A stretch of DNA of 64,000 nt, from NCBI GenBank assembly GCA_022376925.1, contig JAIOJX010000030.1, positions 168,759,298 through 168,823,297 on the forward strand. Direction: 5' to 3'. Position numbers and translations under genes: made by a program. This stretch comes from Tragulus kanchil. Taxonomy: Eukaryota > Chordata > Mammalia > Artiodactyla > Tragulidae. The notes beneath the pieces were generated by a model. The model searched no databases. It was not told the DNA's origin and saw only the letters and a list, made by a program, of their open reading frames with translations. Each line of letters begins with the position of its first letter. The stretch's first letter is position 1. Shown here piece by piece: positions 1 to 12,000 of the stretch.

Positions 1-1584
1 CCACACATGAAATGCCAGGTCCATTCCCTTGCAGCTCTCGAGAGTCGAACGCACCTTCCACAAACACCTAGAGGGATCCAGTGTTAAGTGATGGACTTTA
101 CACTGGCCTCCAAGAAACAGACAAGAGACTCGGGTGGCCTGTTTTGCTGAAGAAGTTGGAAAGATGGATCTTTCTGTCTGAAGTGCCGAGTTGTCCTCAC
201 ACTTAACCCCTGACTGTCAGAATCTTCCAGGGCCTGTAATGAACATACTTTCACAAGGCACCAGAAGGGAGCAGAGCACAGCTCCTAACTTAAGATGACC
301 TAGCTGCTCAAGCCCTAGGACGGGCTCTGACGTCCCCATGGAGAAAGGGCATAGTGGAAGCCGAGGTGAGGGAGAGCCCGGACGGGAATGGCAGATTCCT
401 GGACACCAGGCCTCTTGTTCTGCAAAGGCAATGGAGCAGGGCCGAATAGGACGGGCTCCCGGGTATAGTAAAAAAAAGTCAATAAAAAGGCTTTATTAGG
501 TTATAAAGCTAGTCAACAACTAAACCACTGTTAACACTCTGAGAATCACAGACAAACATGTCCACGGAGTTAGCTGAAGATACATTACTTTATTTTCAGA
601 AAGAGATGGTCAAAGGGGACGAGGGGCCAGAGATACAGAGGCATTCCGGCAACACAGCAAAACCATCCAATCAGTTAATCGAAAACAAAATGAAAAATAC
701 TGCCAACCAGTTTTAACCCACCCCCCAACACACATAGGTAACATTTCACCGTTTACAGAAACGAAAATCCTAAATGCTGGAGATAAAAGTATATAGCACC
801 TTGTGCTTCACCTTGGCAGGAGACTGCGATGGCTCAGAGACGTCCACTGGGTTTCCGCTCTCAGTCCTCGCACGCAGGCCCGCTGGCTTCCCTCGGTGGC
901 ATCGTACTTCCAGGCTTTGTCGTGGAGGAGACGGGTAAGCGGCAGTCCATCTGGGGGACAGTGAAGCACTCTGAAATACGTGGTCTCCACATCTTTCTAG
1001 CAGGGGAACAAGGCCCTGGACTCCCCAGATCTGAGGCACAAATGACGCCTGGCTGATCCATCCATGGGCGGTTGACGGAATCAAGACCCCCTTTCCAGGC
1101 CAGCAACTGGGGTACCGGGGCAAGGCAGAAATACCACACATGAAATGCCAGGTCCATTCCCTTGCAGCTCTCGAGAGTCGAACGCACCTTCCACAAACAC
1201 CTAGAGGGATCCAGTGTTAAGTGATGGACTTTACACTGGCCTCCAAGAAACAGACAAGAGACTCGGGTGGCCTGTTTTGCTGAAGAAGTTGGAAAGATGG
1301 ATCTTTCTGTCTGAAGTGCCGAGTTGTCCTCACACTTAACCCCTGACTGTCAGAATCTTCCAGGGCCTGTAATGAACATACTTTCACAAGGCACCAGAAG
1401 GGAGCAGAGCACAGCTCCTAACTTAAGATGACCTAGCTGCTCGAAGCCCTAGGACGGGCTCTGACGTCCCCCATGGAGAAAGGGCATAGTGGAAGCCGAG
1501 GTGAGGGAGAGCCCCGGGACGGGGAATGGCAGATTCCTGGACACCAGGCCTCTTGTTCTGCAAAGGCAATGGAGCAGGGCCGAA
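1..1584 (+). repeat. Direct duplication D1 (about 0.45 kb visible of a longer unit)
   Basis: Bases 1-447 recur at 1134-1584, starting with an offset of 1133. The left copy is cut by the window edge. Differences cluster near the right end of the left copy: single bases are missing from C and G runs around 310-400 compared with 1445-1535, and the copies part at 447/1584. I read this as the right-hand flank of an assembly patch that starts before the window, joined to the next contig at about 448-456. Confidence 0.9.
589..594 (-). promoter_or_regulatory. TATDN2: Candidate poly(A) signal of TATDN2
   Basis: On the minus strand an AATAAA hexamer reads here, about 2.3 kb downstream of the TATDN2 stop codon. 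A second hexamer lies at 492-497. Either could end the transcript. No transcript evidence is available, so the choice is inference. Confidence 0.35.
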
Positions 1585-2889
1585 TGGCGCCAGCAGAGCT
1601 TTGGAGAAGTCAATTGATAACTCTCGACCTGGGTGGGGTGCACAAGGGGCTGTGACTTGAGATGAAACAGGAGTATTTCTGGTCCAACGCGGCAGAAGAA
1701 GGGGGTGACGTGGAGCCCAGGGGTGCAGACAGCAGACCGCTTCTGCTGCAGAACTGCAGCCCTGGGAACCTACGGCATCGGAACACTTTCCTGGGGTCCT
1801 CTTCCTCTAGCAGGCTTCCTCCTCAGGTCCCCTCATAGTCCAGATCTCCTTCAGCTAGGACGTGAGCTGGTCGACGAGTGCCCCTTGGCCCCCTGTGTCA
1901 ACGGCAGTGGAAGCAGTGAGCTCAGCAGCTGAGGTTTTTCCGCCACTGCCAACCTGGAGCTTACGTGCTGATGGCGAAGGCCAGAGCGAAGAGTCATCCA
2001 GGGGGAGGGAAGGGCTCCTTGACTAGCCACGGGAGCATCAGGCTCCAAGACAGATCTCCGGCAAACGTGCCCCGAGAGATTTTCCACTTGGGAGTTGTGT
2101 TTATGGTGGAGAACCAGGAACCACACCACAGGCCCTCGCGCACTCAGCTGAGGAGTAGTGCTGCCGTCACACACGGACGCTCACGCCACAAGCCACAGAG
2201 ACAGACACCGGGCGGGCGCGCTCGCCACGCCCTCACATCCTCCTCCTCGTCTTCGGGGGCCACCTGGAGCACCGTGGCCAGGAGGCCAGCCGGAACCCCT
2301 CGCCCACCCACCACACGCCACCCCCACCCCCACCAGCCTGAAGCGGAAGCCTCCGACGAGGTCTCAGGACACGTCCCGTCCGGGTTTCCTCCGTCCCAGC
2401 AGGCTCTCCAACGTCCTCGAGAGGGGACCCGCCAGCAGAGCTCACGCGGGCCTTCTCCTGTGAGGCCGCTGGTCATCCTGGAGGGCACAGGCAAGAGGAA
2501 AGGACAGTGTCAAACTCAAGTGCGTGGGCTGGAGTAAAGACTCGGCGGTAAAGCCTCTGCCTGCCAACACAGGAGATGCAGGGTCAGTCCACGGGGTTGG
2601 AGGACGCCCTGGAAAAGGAAATGATAACCCACCCGAGAGCTCCCCTTGCCTGCGGGATCCCACGGACAGAGGAGCCCGGCAGGCTCCAGCCCATGGAGTC
2701 GCGAGAGTCGGACAGGACTGCGTGAGCCCACGAACGCAAGTTCCCTCAAGACAGACTGGGCTCATTGCTCACCCTGTGTGCACCTGCTCTACGTTGAAAA
2801 AACAGAGCCGGGCTCATTTTTGTCTTGATTTTGAAAAACCGTGTCATGCAATCCTCCTTACCTTTTCTGGGAGACCCCTGGCAGCACCC
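595..2889 (-). other. TATDN2: Probable TATDN2 3' untranslated region
   Basis: This is the stretch downstream of the TATDN2 stop on the minus strand, up to the first plausible AATAAA. It has no exon-like conservation I can recognise. It contains a Bov-tA SINE at 2526-2715 and a GC-rich, CA-rich patch at about 2150-2460. The open frames in that GC-rich part are frames of low-complexity sequence, not recognised proteins. Human TATDN2 also has a long 3' UTR, so the length is plausible, but the end is not proven. Confidence 0.5.
2526..2715 (+). mobile_element. Bov-tA type SINE
   Basis: A tRNA-derived head with box-like text is followed by the Bov-tA body, recognisable by the phrases for 'gacagaggagcc' and 'catggagtc' near 2670-2705. 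It is diverged from consensus. It lies in the presumed TATDN2 3' UTR. The Bov-tA family is a ruminant marker. Confidence 0.75.
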
Positions 2890-3030
2890 TCACAGACTGT
2901 AGAGGCGGCAGGTGTTCTCGCGCAGGGTGGCCAAGGTGCTGGCGAGCGGCAGGTCTTTGACCCTGGCGATCTCGCGGACCGTGTGCAAGGCCAGGCCCGG
3001 GTGGGCATACTGGCAAAGGCTCTTGGGAAC
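2890..3030 (-). CDS. TATDN2: TATDN2 coding exon 6 (last, with stop)
   Basis: The exon encodes 46 residues beginning [18 protein letters not shown] and ending CRLYSL, then TGA at 2892-2890. The acceptor CAG is at 3033-3031. This is the C-terminal helix region of the TatD barrel and matches the human C-terminus closely. It is single-copy in the window. Confidence 0.95.
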   Translation of the reverse strand, partial: VPKSLCQYAHPGLALHTVREIARVKDLPLASTLATLRENTCRLYSL

Positions 3031-6000
3031 CTGGAAGACACCAAGCGTTCAGGACATCACTGGCCCTTCTGAACACAGCGGCCAGGCACACGTCCCTCCC
3101 CAGCCCTTCCCCAGCAGGGCCTCTTTGGAGCTGTGTAGAGACCCCTTTACCTGCAGGTGCAGGGAGAGTCCCAGTCATGGGGGCTCTGGGTGAGCAGGGT
3201 CCCACGCTTCCTTGGACTACCCTCTACAGGGTATGGCTTTGCACTGCCTGGAAGAGAGTGGTTACCCTTCAGCTTCTCAGCCCCCTAGACTTGGGTTCTG
3301 CAAAGCAACAGAGAGGAGACATCTACACAGCCAAGGGTGGGACCTGGAAAGGTCCTGGGGCTCTGGTCCTGGCGGCCTTGCAGGGGTGACCGCCCGCCTC
3401 CCACCCTCTCCCCTCAGGGCCTCCGCTCAGCTTGGAGACAGCCCTACCTGTCGAGGCAGGAAGTAGGGCGCATCCGTTTCCACGATGATCCTCTCCAGCG
3501 GGATTTGTTTCAGAGCTTCCCGGGGCTCCCAGGCAGAGGCGTAGGTCAGGACGGCCGTGAAGCCCACCGACATGTTGGGGAAGTGCTCCAACAGGGGCTC
3601 GATGACCGGGTAGCTGCCGGTGAAGCAGTGCCTGGGAGGAGGAGGATTCTGGATCAGGGCTCTCTCGTCACCCGCTCGGCGGAAAGCTCCCGAGCCCCTC
3701 TAGACACTGCACCTCTTCTGCGTTAATTTGGGTGGATCGATTCTCAGAAACGGAGAAGACTGCATTCACGGGAAGGGACTCACAGTCAAGAGAGTCAAGA
3801 GCAGAACTGACAAGTGCAGCCCCTCTGCATCACAACTACAGGGGTGAAGATTAGGTCCCTGTTACCGAATGAACCGGAAGGGGCCTGGGAAAAACAAACT
3901 CAGTGAGGTGAATCTTCTTCTCTTAATCCCCAACCTGCCCATGTTCTTACTATAATATCCACTAGCCCAGGAGGGCCGAATGACTGGGCCTCATCTCAGC
4001 TCCGGTGGAGGCGCCGCTCAGTGGAGTCTCTCTCCGCCGGGCACCCAGAAGGTAGCGGTCTCGAGGCCTGACGGCCCCGCCCCTTTGGGCCATCTGGCAA
4101 CTGGGCTCAGTGTTTTTTCCAGGTAACCCATCTCACCCATCTTGAAGCCAGCTGGGCCTCACCTCCTGACCACTGGTAGCTCAGAGGCCGTCCCTCCCAG
4201 CCCTTCCCCAGCGGGGCCTCTTTGGAGCTGTGTCGAGACCCCTTTACCTGCAGGTGCAGGGAGAGTCCCAGTCATGGGGGCTCTGGGTGAGCAGGGTCCC
4301 ACGCTTCCTTGGACTACCCTCTACAGGGTATGGCTTTGCACTGCCTGGAAGAGAGTGGTTACCCTTCAGCTTCTCAGCCCCCTAGACTTGGGTTCTGCAA
4401 AGCAACAGAGAGGAGACATCTACACAGCCAAGGGTGGGACCTGGAAAGGTCCTGGGGCTCTGGTCCTGGCGGCCTTGCAGGGGTGACCGCCCGCCTCCCA
4501 CCCTCTCCCCTCAGGGCCTCCGCTCAGCTTGGAGACAGCCCTACCTGTCGAGGCAGGAAGTAGGGCGCATCCGCTTTCCACGATGATCCTCTCCAGCGGG
4601 ATTTGTTTCAGAGCTTCCCGGGGCTCCCAGGCAGAGGCGTAGGTCAGGACGGCCGTGAAGCCCACCGACATGTTGGGGAAGTGCTCCAACAGGGGCTCGA
4701 TGACCGGGTAGCTGCCGGTGAAGCAGTGCCTGGGAGGAGGAGGATTCTGGATCAGGGCTCTCTCGTCACCCGCTCGGCGGAAAGCTCCCGAGCCCCTCTA
4801 GACACTGCACCTCTTCTGCGTTAATTTGGGTGGATCGATTCTCAGAAACGGAGAAGACTGCATTCACGGGAAGGGACTCACAGTCAAGAGAGTCAAGAGC
4901 AGAACTGACAAGTGCAGCCCCTCTGCATCACAACTACAGGGGTGAAGATTAGGTCCCTGTTACCGAATGAACCGGAAGGGGCCTGGGAAAAACAAACTCA
5001 GTGAGGTGAATCTTCTTCTCTTAATCCCCAACCTGCCCATGTTCTTACTATAATATCCACTAGCCCAGGAGGGCCGAATGACTGGGCCTCATCTCAGCTC
5101 CGGTGGAGGCGCCGCTCAGTGGAGTCTCTCTCCGCCGGGCACCCAGAAGGTAGCGGTCTCGAGGCCTGACGGCCCCGCCCCTTTGGGCCATCTGGCAACT
5201 GGGCTCAGTGTTTTTTCCAGGTAACCCATCTCACCCATCTTGAAGCCAGCTGGGCCTCACCTCCTGACCACTGGTAGCTAGAGGCAGCCAAGGGCCCGTC
5301 CTCTGTGCTCAGCTCAGCCCCACACGCTCTGGGGATCACCAGCTGACCGTCTCACAGTTCCCCCAGGGCCCGCTCGAGCCAAGCCCGTGCCCGGACAGGC
5401 ACACGGCAGGAGGCTGCTGCGGTTACCAAACCAAAGAACTCCCAGATAACATTTAGAAAAGGTCCATCTTGAACTTTAATCGGGGTGCGGGGTGGGGAGG
5501 GATGAGCTCTCAAACTTCGAGCAGGGGATGCAATTTCTTTTCAAGCCCCCTGGAACGTCCCCTGTGTGCTCAGTCACTGGACCTACAGCAGCTTCTCCCC
5601 AGATCCACAGCTCTCTTTTCCCAGAACTGAGTTTCCATCACAGCCTGCTTCATAGCATGCAGGGCCATCGTCACAGTGATTTAGGTAAAACTCCAATCAC
5701 ATGACGCTGTCATTTTTTAGGTAAAAAATGGTCCAGTGTCAGAAATGTCACATGGGTCAACCTGACCCTTTTCATCTTTTGAGAAGATTCTATGTAAAGA
5801 CCTAACATTACCAATGCTCTCCTGAGTTTATTTTTCCCAGGGACGTCCTAGACCGGGGGACCTGTCCACTTCATTTGCCCACTGACGTTCTACGCTCTTA
5901 CCTGTGAATCTTGTAGTCAGGAGGCACAAACTTTTTCATAATCTTCAGCAGATCTTCATCCGCCTCTCGGCAGTGGATCACCAAGGGCTTCCTCAGAGAC

Positions 6001-9000
6001 ACGGCCAGCCGCAGCTGCCTTTCAAACACCTGGGAGAAGGCAGGGACAAAAGCTGGGGTCAGACGTCTGTTGCCTCACTATCTGGGTGTCTTATAACCCG
6101 TGATCCTCAGGAGCATCCTAAGACAGGTGCTGCTGGTAGCCCAACACCCAGGAGGCGGAGGCTCCAAATGAGGGCAAGTCACCTCCAGCTGCTCAGCCGC
6201 GGCACCACGAGTCAAACCTGCAGCCGTCCTGTGCCCCAGCAACCGCTCGGCCAATGCTTTTCTGTGACTCTAGGGACGGGATCCAAGAGAAGTGCCCTCC
6301 CCTCCACGGCCCCTGCCTCTACTCCCACCTCCAGGAGGATAGCCATCGCCTTGCGCACCTTTTCCTAGGCAAAAGGGTCGCACTGTGCACACTGGCACCA
6401 TGCGTCACTCTCAGAGGTGCTCAGGTATTCGCGGAAAGAAGAAATACTGTCCACATTTCCTGCAACGTGCTTTTTTTAACTTTTTTTTTTGGGGGGGGGG
6501 GGCTCTTTTCTTGGTCTTTCATTTATTTATTTTCATCCCTCGTTGTTCTTTGGCCCCTGTGGGCCTCCCACCACAGTGGCCCCTCTCACCGTAGAGCACC
6601 GGCTCTGGGCGCATGCGCTCCAGAGCGCTGGCTCACAATTGGACACATCGGTCCAGCAGCTCCGCGGCACATGGGATCTTCCAGTGGGCAGGGATCTAAC
6701 CGGTGCCCCCTGCACTACACGGTGGAGCCCCCACCCACTGGACCACCAGGGAAGCCCCGCAACATGCTTTCTTAACCAAAATCAGATCTCCCTGTAGATG
6801 AATACCTACAGATAAACTATATTAAAAAAAAAAAAAAAAAACACTCTAGCTACTTTAAAAATCTTGGGTGCTGAAATACACATGTTGCTAATTATTTTAA
6901 TGAAAAAACTGGGTCAGAACTTCTACTTTCCTCTATCAAGTTTAGGTCTACAAAAAAAGAACGAGGGACTTCCCTGGTGGTCCAGAGGTTAGGCTCTGTG
7001 CTCCTAATTCAGGGGTCCCAGGTTCAATCCCTGGTCAGGGAACTAGATCCCATATATCTCAACTAAAACTCGCGACAGCCAAATAAATAAATGTTAAAAA
7101 AGAAAGAAAGAAAGAAAAAAAGAACGAAAATAAGAATTCATTACAAACAAGTTACCTCATCTTAATGTTTCCATGAGTAGCTTTTTCAATTGTGGAATAT
7201 TAGTCATGTTTAAGTGTTTCACATCAAACCAGAAGATGCTTAGGATAATTTGAGTCAGATGGTATTCACTAGAGAATGACATTTTAACACTTGTACTCCC
7301 ACTTCTCAAAAGAGGAGCAAGGAGTCAATACCAATTCTGATATAACTCAGGTTTCACACTTGTGTTTTCAATGGAAGGAAAGTGACCCAGGGAACCAACA
7401 ACATACAGTGCTTGCCAAGGACTTTAAAGAGGAGCTAATTCCAGCAGTGACAGCCCACGGGAATCCTCCCCCAGCACATCTGCCCTTCTTGAACTCCAGA
7501 GGCAAGAGGCTGTCAGAGATTCTAATTCCAACATTTAACTCTTGGAATCGAGCTTTTTTTTTTTCATCCATGTATGGGTCATTTCCCCTTCCGGCTTTTT
7601 AACTTTTTTTGGGGCTCTTTTCTTGGTCTTTCATTTATTTATTTTCATCCCTCGTTGTTCTTTGGCCCCTGTGGGCCTCCCACCACAGTGGCCCCTCTCA
7701 CCGTAGAGCACCGGCTCTGGGCGCATGCGCTCCAGAGCGCTGGCTCACAATTGGACACATCGGTCCAGCAGCTCCAGCACATGGGATCTTCCAGTGGGCA
7801 GGGATCTAACCGGTGCCCCCTGCACTACACGGTGGAGCCCCCACCCACTGGACCACCAGGGAAGCCCCGCAACATGCTTTCTTAACCAAAATCAGATCTC
7901 CCTGTAGATGAATACCTACAGATAAACTATATTAAAAAAAAAAAAAAAAAAACACTCTAGCTACTTTAAAAATCTTGGGTGCTGAAATACACATGTTGCT
8001 AATTATTTTAATGAAAAAACTGGGTCAGAACTTCTACTTTCCTCTATCAAGTTTAGGTCTACAAAAAAAGAACGAGGGACTTCCCTGGTGGTCCAGAGGT
8101 TAGGCTCTGTGCTCCTAATTCAGGGGTCCCAGGTTCAATCCCTGGTCAGGGAACTAGATCCCATATATCTCAACTAAAACTCGCGACAGCCAAATAAATA
8201 AATGTTAAAAAAGAAAGAAAGAAAGAAAAAAAGAACGAAAATAAGAATTCATTACAAACAAGTTACCTCATCTTAATGTTTCCATGAGTAGCTTTTTCAA
8301 TTGTGGAATATTAGTCATGTTTAAGTGTTTCACATCAAACCAGAAGATGCTTAGGATAATTTGAGTCAGATGGTATTCACTAGAGAATGACATTTTAACA
8401 CTTGTACTCCCACTTCTCAAAAGAGGAGCAAGGAGTCAATACCAATTCTGATATAACTCAGGTTTCACACTTGTGTTTTCAATGGAAGGAAAGTGACCCA
8501 GGGAACCAACAACATACAGTGCTTGCCAAGGACTTTAAAGAGGAGCTAATTCCAGCAGTGACAGCCCACGGGAATCCTCCCCCAGCACATCTGCCCTTCT
8601 TGAACTCCAGAGGCAAGAGGCTGTCAGAGATTCTAATTCCAACATTTAATTTTCATTTTGAGAAAAATTACTCCTTGAGGAATCGAGCTATTCTTGCTGT
8701 GGTGTGGAGTATTACATAGCTGTTAAAAAGCCTATTTTTTTCAATGCCTATTGAATGAAGCAGGAACATCCTCCCAATGGGAAAAACATTCAAAACTGTT
8801 ACTTTCTCTTTTTAAATTTCTTAAATTCTTTTTTAAAAAGGCATGCACAAACAGCACATATTTCCTTGATTCTATGACAGGTGCTTGTAAGACACACCAA
8901 TTGTCCCTTGTCACTCCAAGGCACAGTGACAATAAAAATAGGAATTTCAGCACACACCTGAATTTCAAACATAGTAAGAGAATCATTAGGGGAAAGGAAC

Positions 9001-12000
9001 AGTGGCTGGGTTGGAGCATTTGTCCTCCCCAGGAGCCAGCTGAAAAAGAACAAGAGGCAATGAACCCCACTGGAAGAGAGAAGTCTTATGATGGTCATGG
9101 CCCCTCTCTTCTAAAATGGGAAATGATCCTCTTTCCTCATTTGTGTGTTTTGCAAATATTTTGCAATGGGCACATCGACTTTAAATTCAGAAGAAAAACA
9201 TATGGTTTAGTTAAAACAAGCAAGATGTATTGCTTCCCAAGAAGGAGTGGAAGTCCTGACATTTGTATCATTAGCTGTAAAAGGTTATGCAAGTGCCCTC
9301 CTCCTCCTCCTTCATAAAGAAACTGAAAGAAACAGCTTCTGAAGCTTTTGAGCAGTGACATCTGGCGGGGGAGTCCGGACAAGAGCAATCACACTTTTAG
9401 AGATTCTAAATTCTCTGGTTGCCAAAGTCGAGAACCTCTTACGTAACCACCAAAAGAGGAACTAAAACTGCGAGCGAACCAAGGCCGGCGTTACCTTGTG
9501 CTGCTCCGGGACCGGCGTGGTGCACTTGTGAGAGTAATCCAGGCCCATCTCTCCGAATGCCACGGCCTTGGGGTGCCTCAGGGCCTGCAGAAGGTGTCTT
9601 TCTTGACTCTCACTGTAGTAACGTGCAAAATGGGGGTGACAGCCAAAGGCGCCCCACACCAGATCCTCCTGCAGCAGGTCCTCCCAGAGACCACTGGCCA
9701 GCGTGCGAGGATCACAGAAGTCAGAGATGCAGCCCTGGAACTCCTTAGGGAAGGAGCTGCTGTAAATCTTCCTGAACTTGGTGAAGGTCCCTTTGAATGA
9801 CAGCTTGGAATAGAGCATGTCCAAGTGACAGTGGGTGTCGATGAACCCCTCCAGCCTGGGCTCCTGACGGCTCCTGGGCAGGGAGCTTGATGGGGGCTCC
9901 TCACCCTGACGTGGCAGCACGTCCTCCTGGAATGTTCTCTTCTCCTTCACATCTCCTTCATCGGAGCTCCTGGAGAAACTAGACGAAAGAGCCACGTCCT
10001 CCTGGAATGTCGCACTCCAAGGCACAGTGACAATAAAATAGGAATTTCAGCACACACCTGAATTTCAAACATAGTAAGAGAATCATTAGGGGAAAGGAAC
10101 AGTGGCTGGGTTGGAGCATTTGTCCTCCCCAGGAGCCAGCTGAAAAAGAACAAGAGGCAATGAACCCCACTGGAAGAGAGAAGTCTTATGATGGTCATGG
10201 CCCCTCTCTTCTAAAATGGGAAATGATCCTCTTTCCTCATTTGTGTGTTTTGCAAATATTTTGCAATGGGCACATCGACTTTAAATTCAGAAGAAAAACA
10301 TATGGTTTAGTTAAAACAAGCAAGATGTATTGCTTCCCAAGAAGGAGTGGAAGTCCTGACATTTGTATCATTAGCTGTAAAAGGTTATGCAAGTGCCCTC
10401 CTCCTCCTCCTTCATAAAGAAACTGAAAGAAACAGCTTCTGAAGCTTTTGAGCAGTGACATCTGGCGGGGGAGTCCGGACAAGAGCAATCACACTTTTAG
10501 AGATTCTAAATTCTCTGGTTGCCAAAGTCGAGAACCTCTTACGTAACCACCAAAAGAGGAACTAAAACTGCGAGCGAACCAAGGCCGGCGTTACCTTGTG
10601 CTGCTCCGGGACCGGCGTGGTGCACTTGTGAGAGTAATCCAGGCCCATCTCTCCGAATGCCACGGCCTTGGGGTGCCTCAGGGCCTGCAGAAGGTGTCTT
10701 TCTTGACTCTCACTGTAGTAACGTGCAAAATGGGGGTGACAGCCAAAGGCGCCCCACACCAGATCCTCCTGCAGCAGGTCCTCCCAGAGACCACTGGCCA
10801 GCGTGCGAGGATCACAGAAGTCAGAGATGCAGCCCTGGAACTCCTTAGGGAAGGAGCTGCTGTAAATCTTCCTGAACTTGGTGAAGGTCCCTTTGAATGA
10901 CAGCTTGGAATAGAGCATGTCCAAGTGACAGTGGGTGTCGATGAACCCCTCCAGCCTGGGCTCCTGACGGCTCCTGGGCAGGGAGCTTGATGGGGGCTCC
11001 TCACCCTGACGTGGCAGCACGTCCTCCTGGAATGTTCTCTTCTCCTTCACATCTCCTTCATCGGAGCTCCTGGAGAAACTAGACGAAAGAGACTTCCGGG
11101 ACCTGCCTTCTTCGGCGGCCTCAGGCTCTCTGGAGGCGAGCGGGGGGCTGGCCGTCAAGGTGGGTGAAGAGTCCCGGCCGCTCCTGCCCGCCTGCGTCCT
11201 GTCGCTGGCGCCACTGCCCATGGAGGGGTAGCCAGGGGCCTTGGGGCCACTGGTCCAGTAGCTGGCGTAGTCACACCAGGGACTGCTGTACAAGTGAGCT
11301 GGGTACATGACGTAGTCCGTGGGGAATGCAGAAAGCTCTGGAACTGCTGCAGGTTTCAGGGAGATGGGCTCCTCCTGAGAGAACTTCGCTGTGGAAACCT
11401 CGTCCACGTCAGACCAGTCACTCCCTGAAGAGCTGCGCTCCAGCACCACCTCCCGGTCCTTAGGCTGCAGAGAAGAGAGAGACAGAGGGTGAGCCTTTGT
11501 CCTGTGTGAGAACAGCCTCCTGGGCTTGGCCACCTGCTGAACAGAAGCCCTGGCTGCTCTCCTGACTGCGGTGATGGCTGGGCACGGGCTCAGCCCACTC
11601 TGTCACCTGGGCTCCTGGTTATTCCCAGAAGGCGAGCCCAGTGACCACGAGGAACAGTCCCACCAGCTAGCGTTGTGGGCCATCCCTGGTAGGGAGGCTG
11701 TGCTCTCAGTCCCTTTCTGAAGAACCTCTCTCGGGAAAAAACCGCCCCCCAGAACACCGCATGTCTGGGGGTGCTTTATGCAATGGACAGAGCTGGAAGG
11801 GACACTGCTGTTTCCAGGGGTGGGTCAGAGCAGCCTTTCCAGGTCTCCTGGCTCTCTCCGCTTGCTCCTCTGGGGGAGACTGACCACCTTGTGACGTCTG
11901 AGCACCCACAGCCACATGTTAGAGAGGTCACAGGTGGGTGCCAGCACCAACTGACGTGGTCACACAGGAGCACGTGTCAATAACAGGAGCACGTGTCAAT

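Larger units (their letters stand above)
3091..5285 (+). repeat. Direct duplication D2, 1.10 kb unit
   Basis: Bases 3091-4188 are repeated at 4189-5285 with near identity. The copies differ by two substitutions near the start of the right copy (about 4205 and 4229), one inserted base at about 4574, and scrambled bases at the end of the left copy (about 4180-4188). The unit carries TATDN2 exon 5. It is interpreted as the left flank of an untrimmed patch 4189-7594. Confidence 0.95.
6471..8689 (+). repeat. Direct duplication D3, 1.1 kb unit
   Basis: Bases 6471-7551 recur at 7595-8689. The left copy lacks about 27 bases near its right end (compare 7528-7551 with 8645-8689), and 7552-7594 is unmatched filler. 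Homopolymer lengths also differ at the left end. It is the right flank of patch 4189-7594 repeated at the start of the next contig. Confidence 0.92.

Noticed and set aside
1965..2537. 190-codon plus-strand and 116-codon minus-strand frames near 2.0-2.5 kb
   Set aside because: They lie in GC- and CA-rich presumed 3' UTR, overlap each other on opposite strands and match no known protein.
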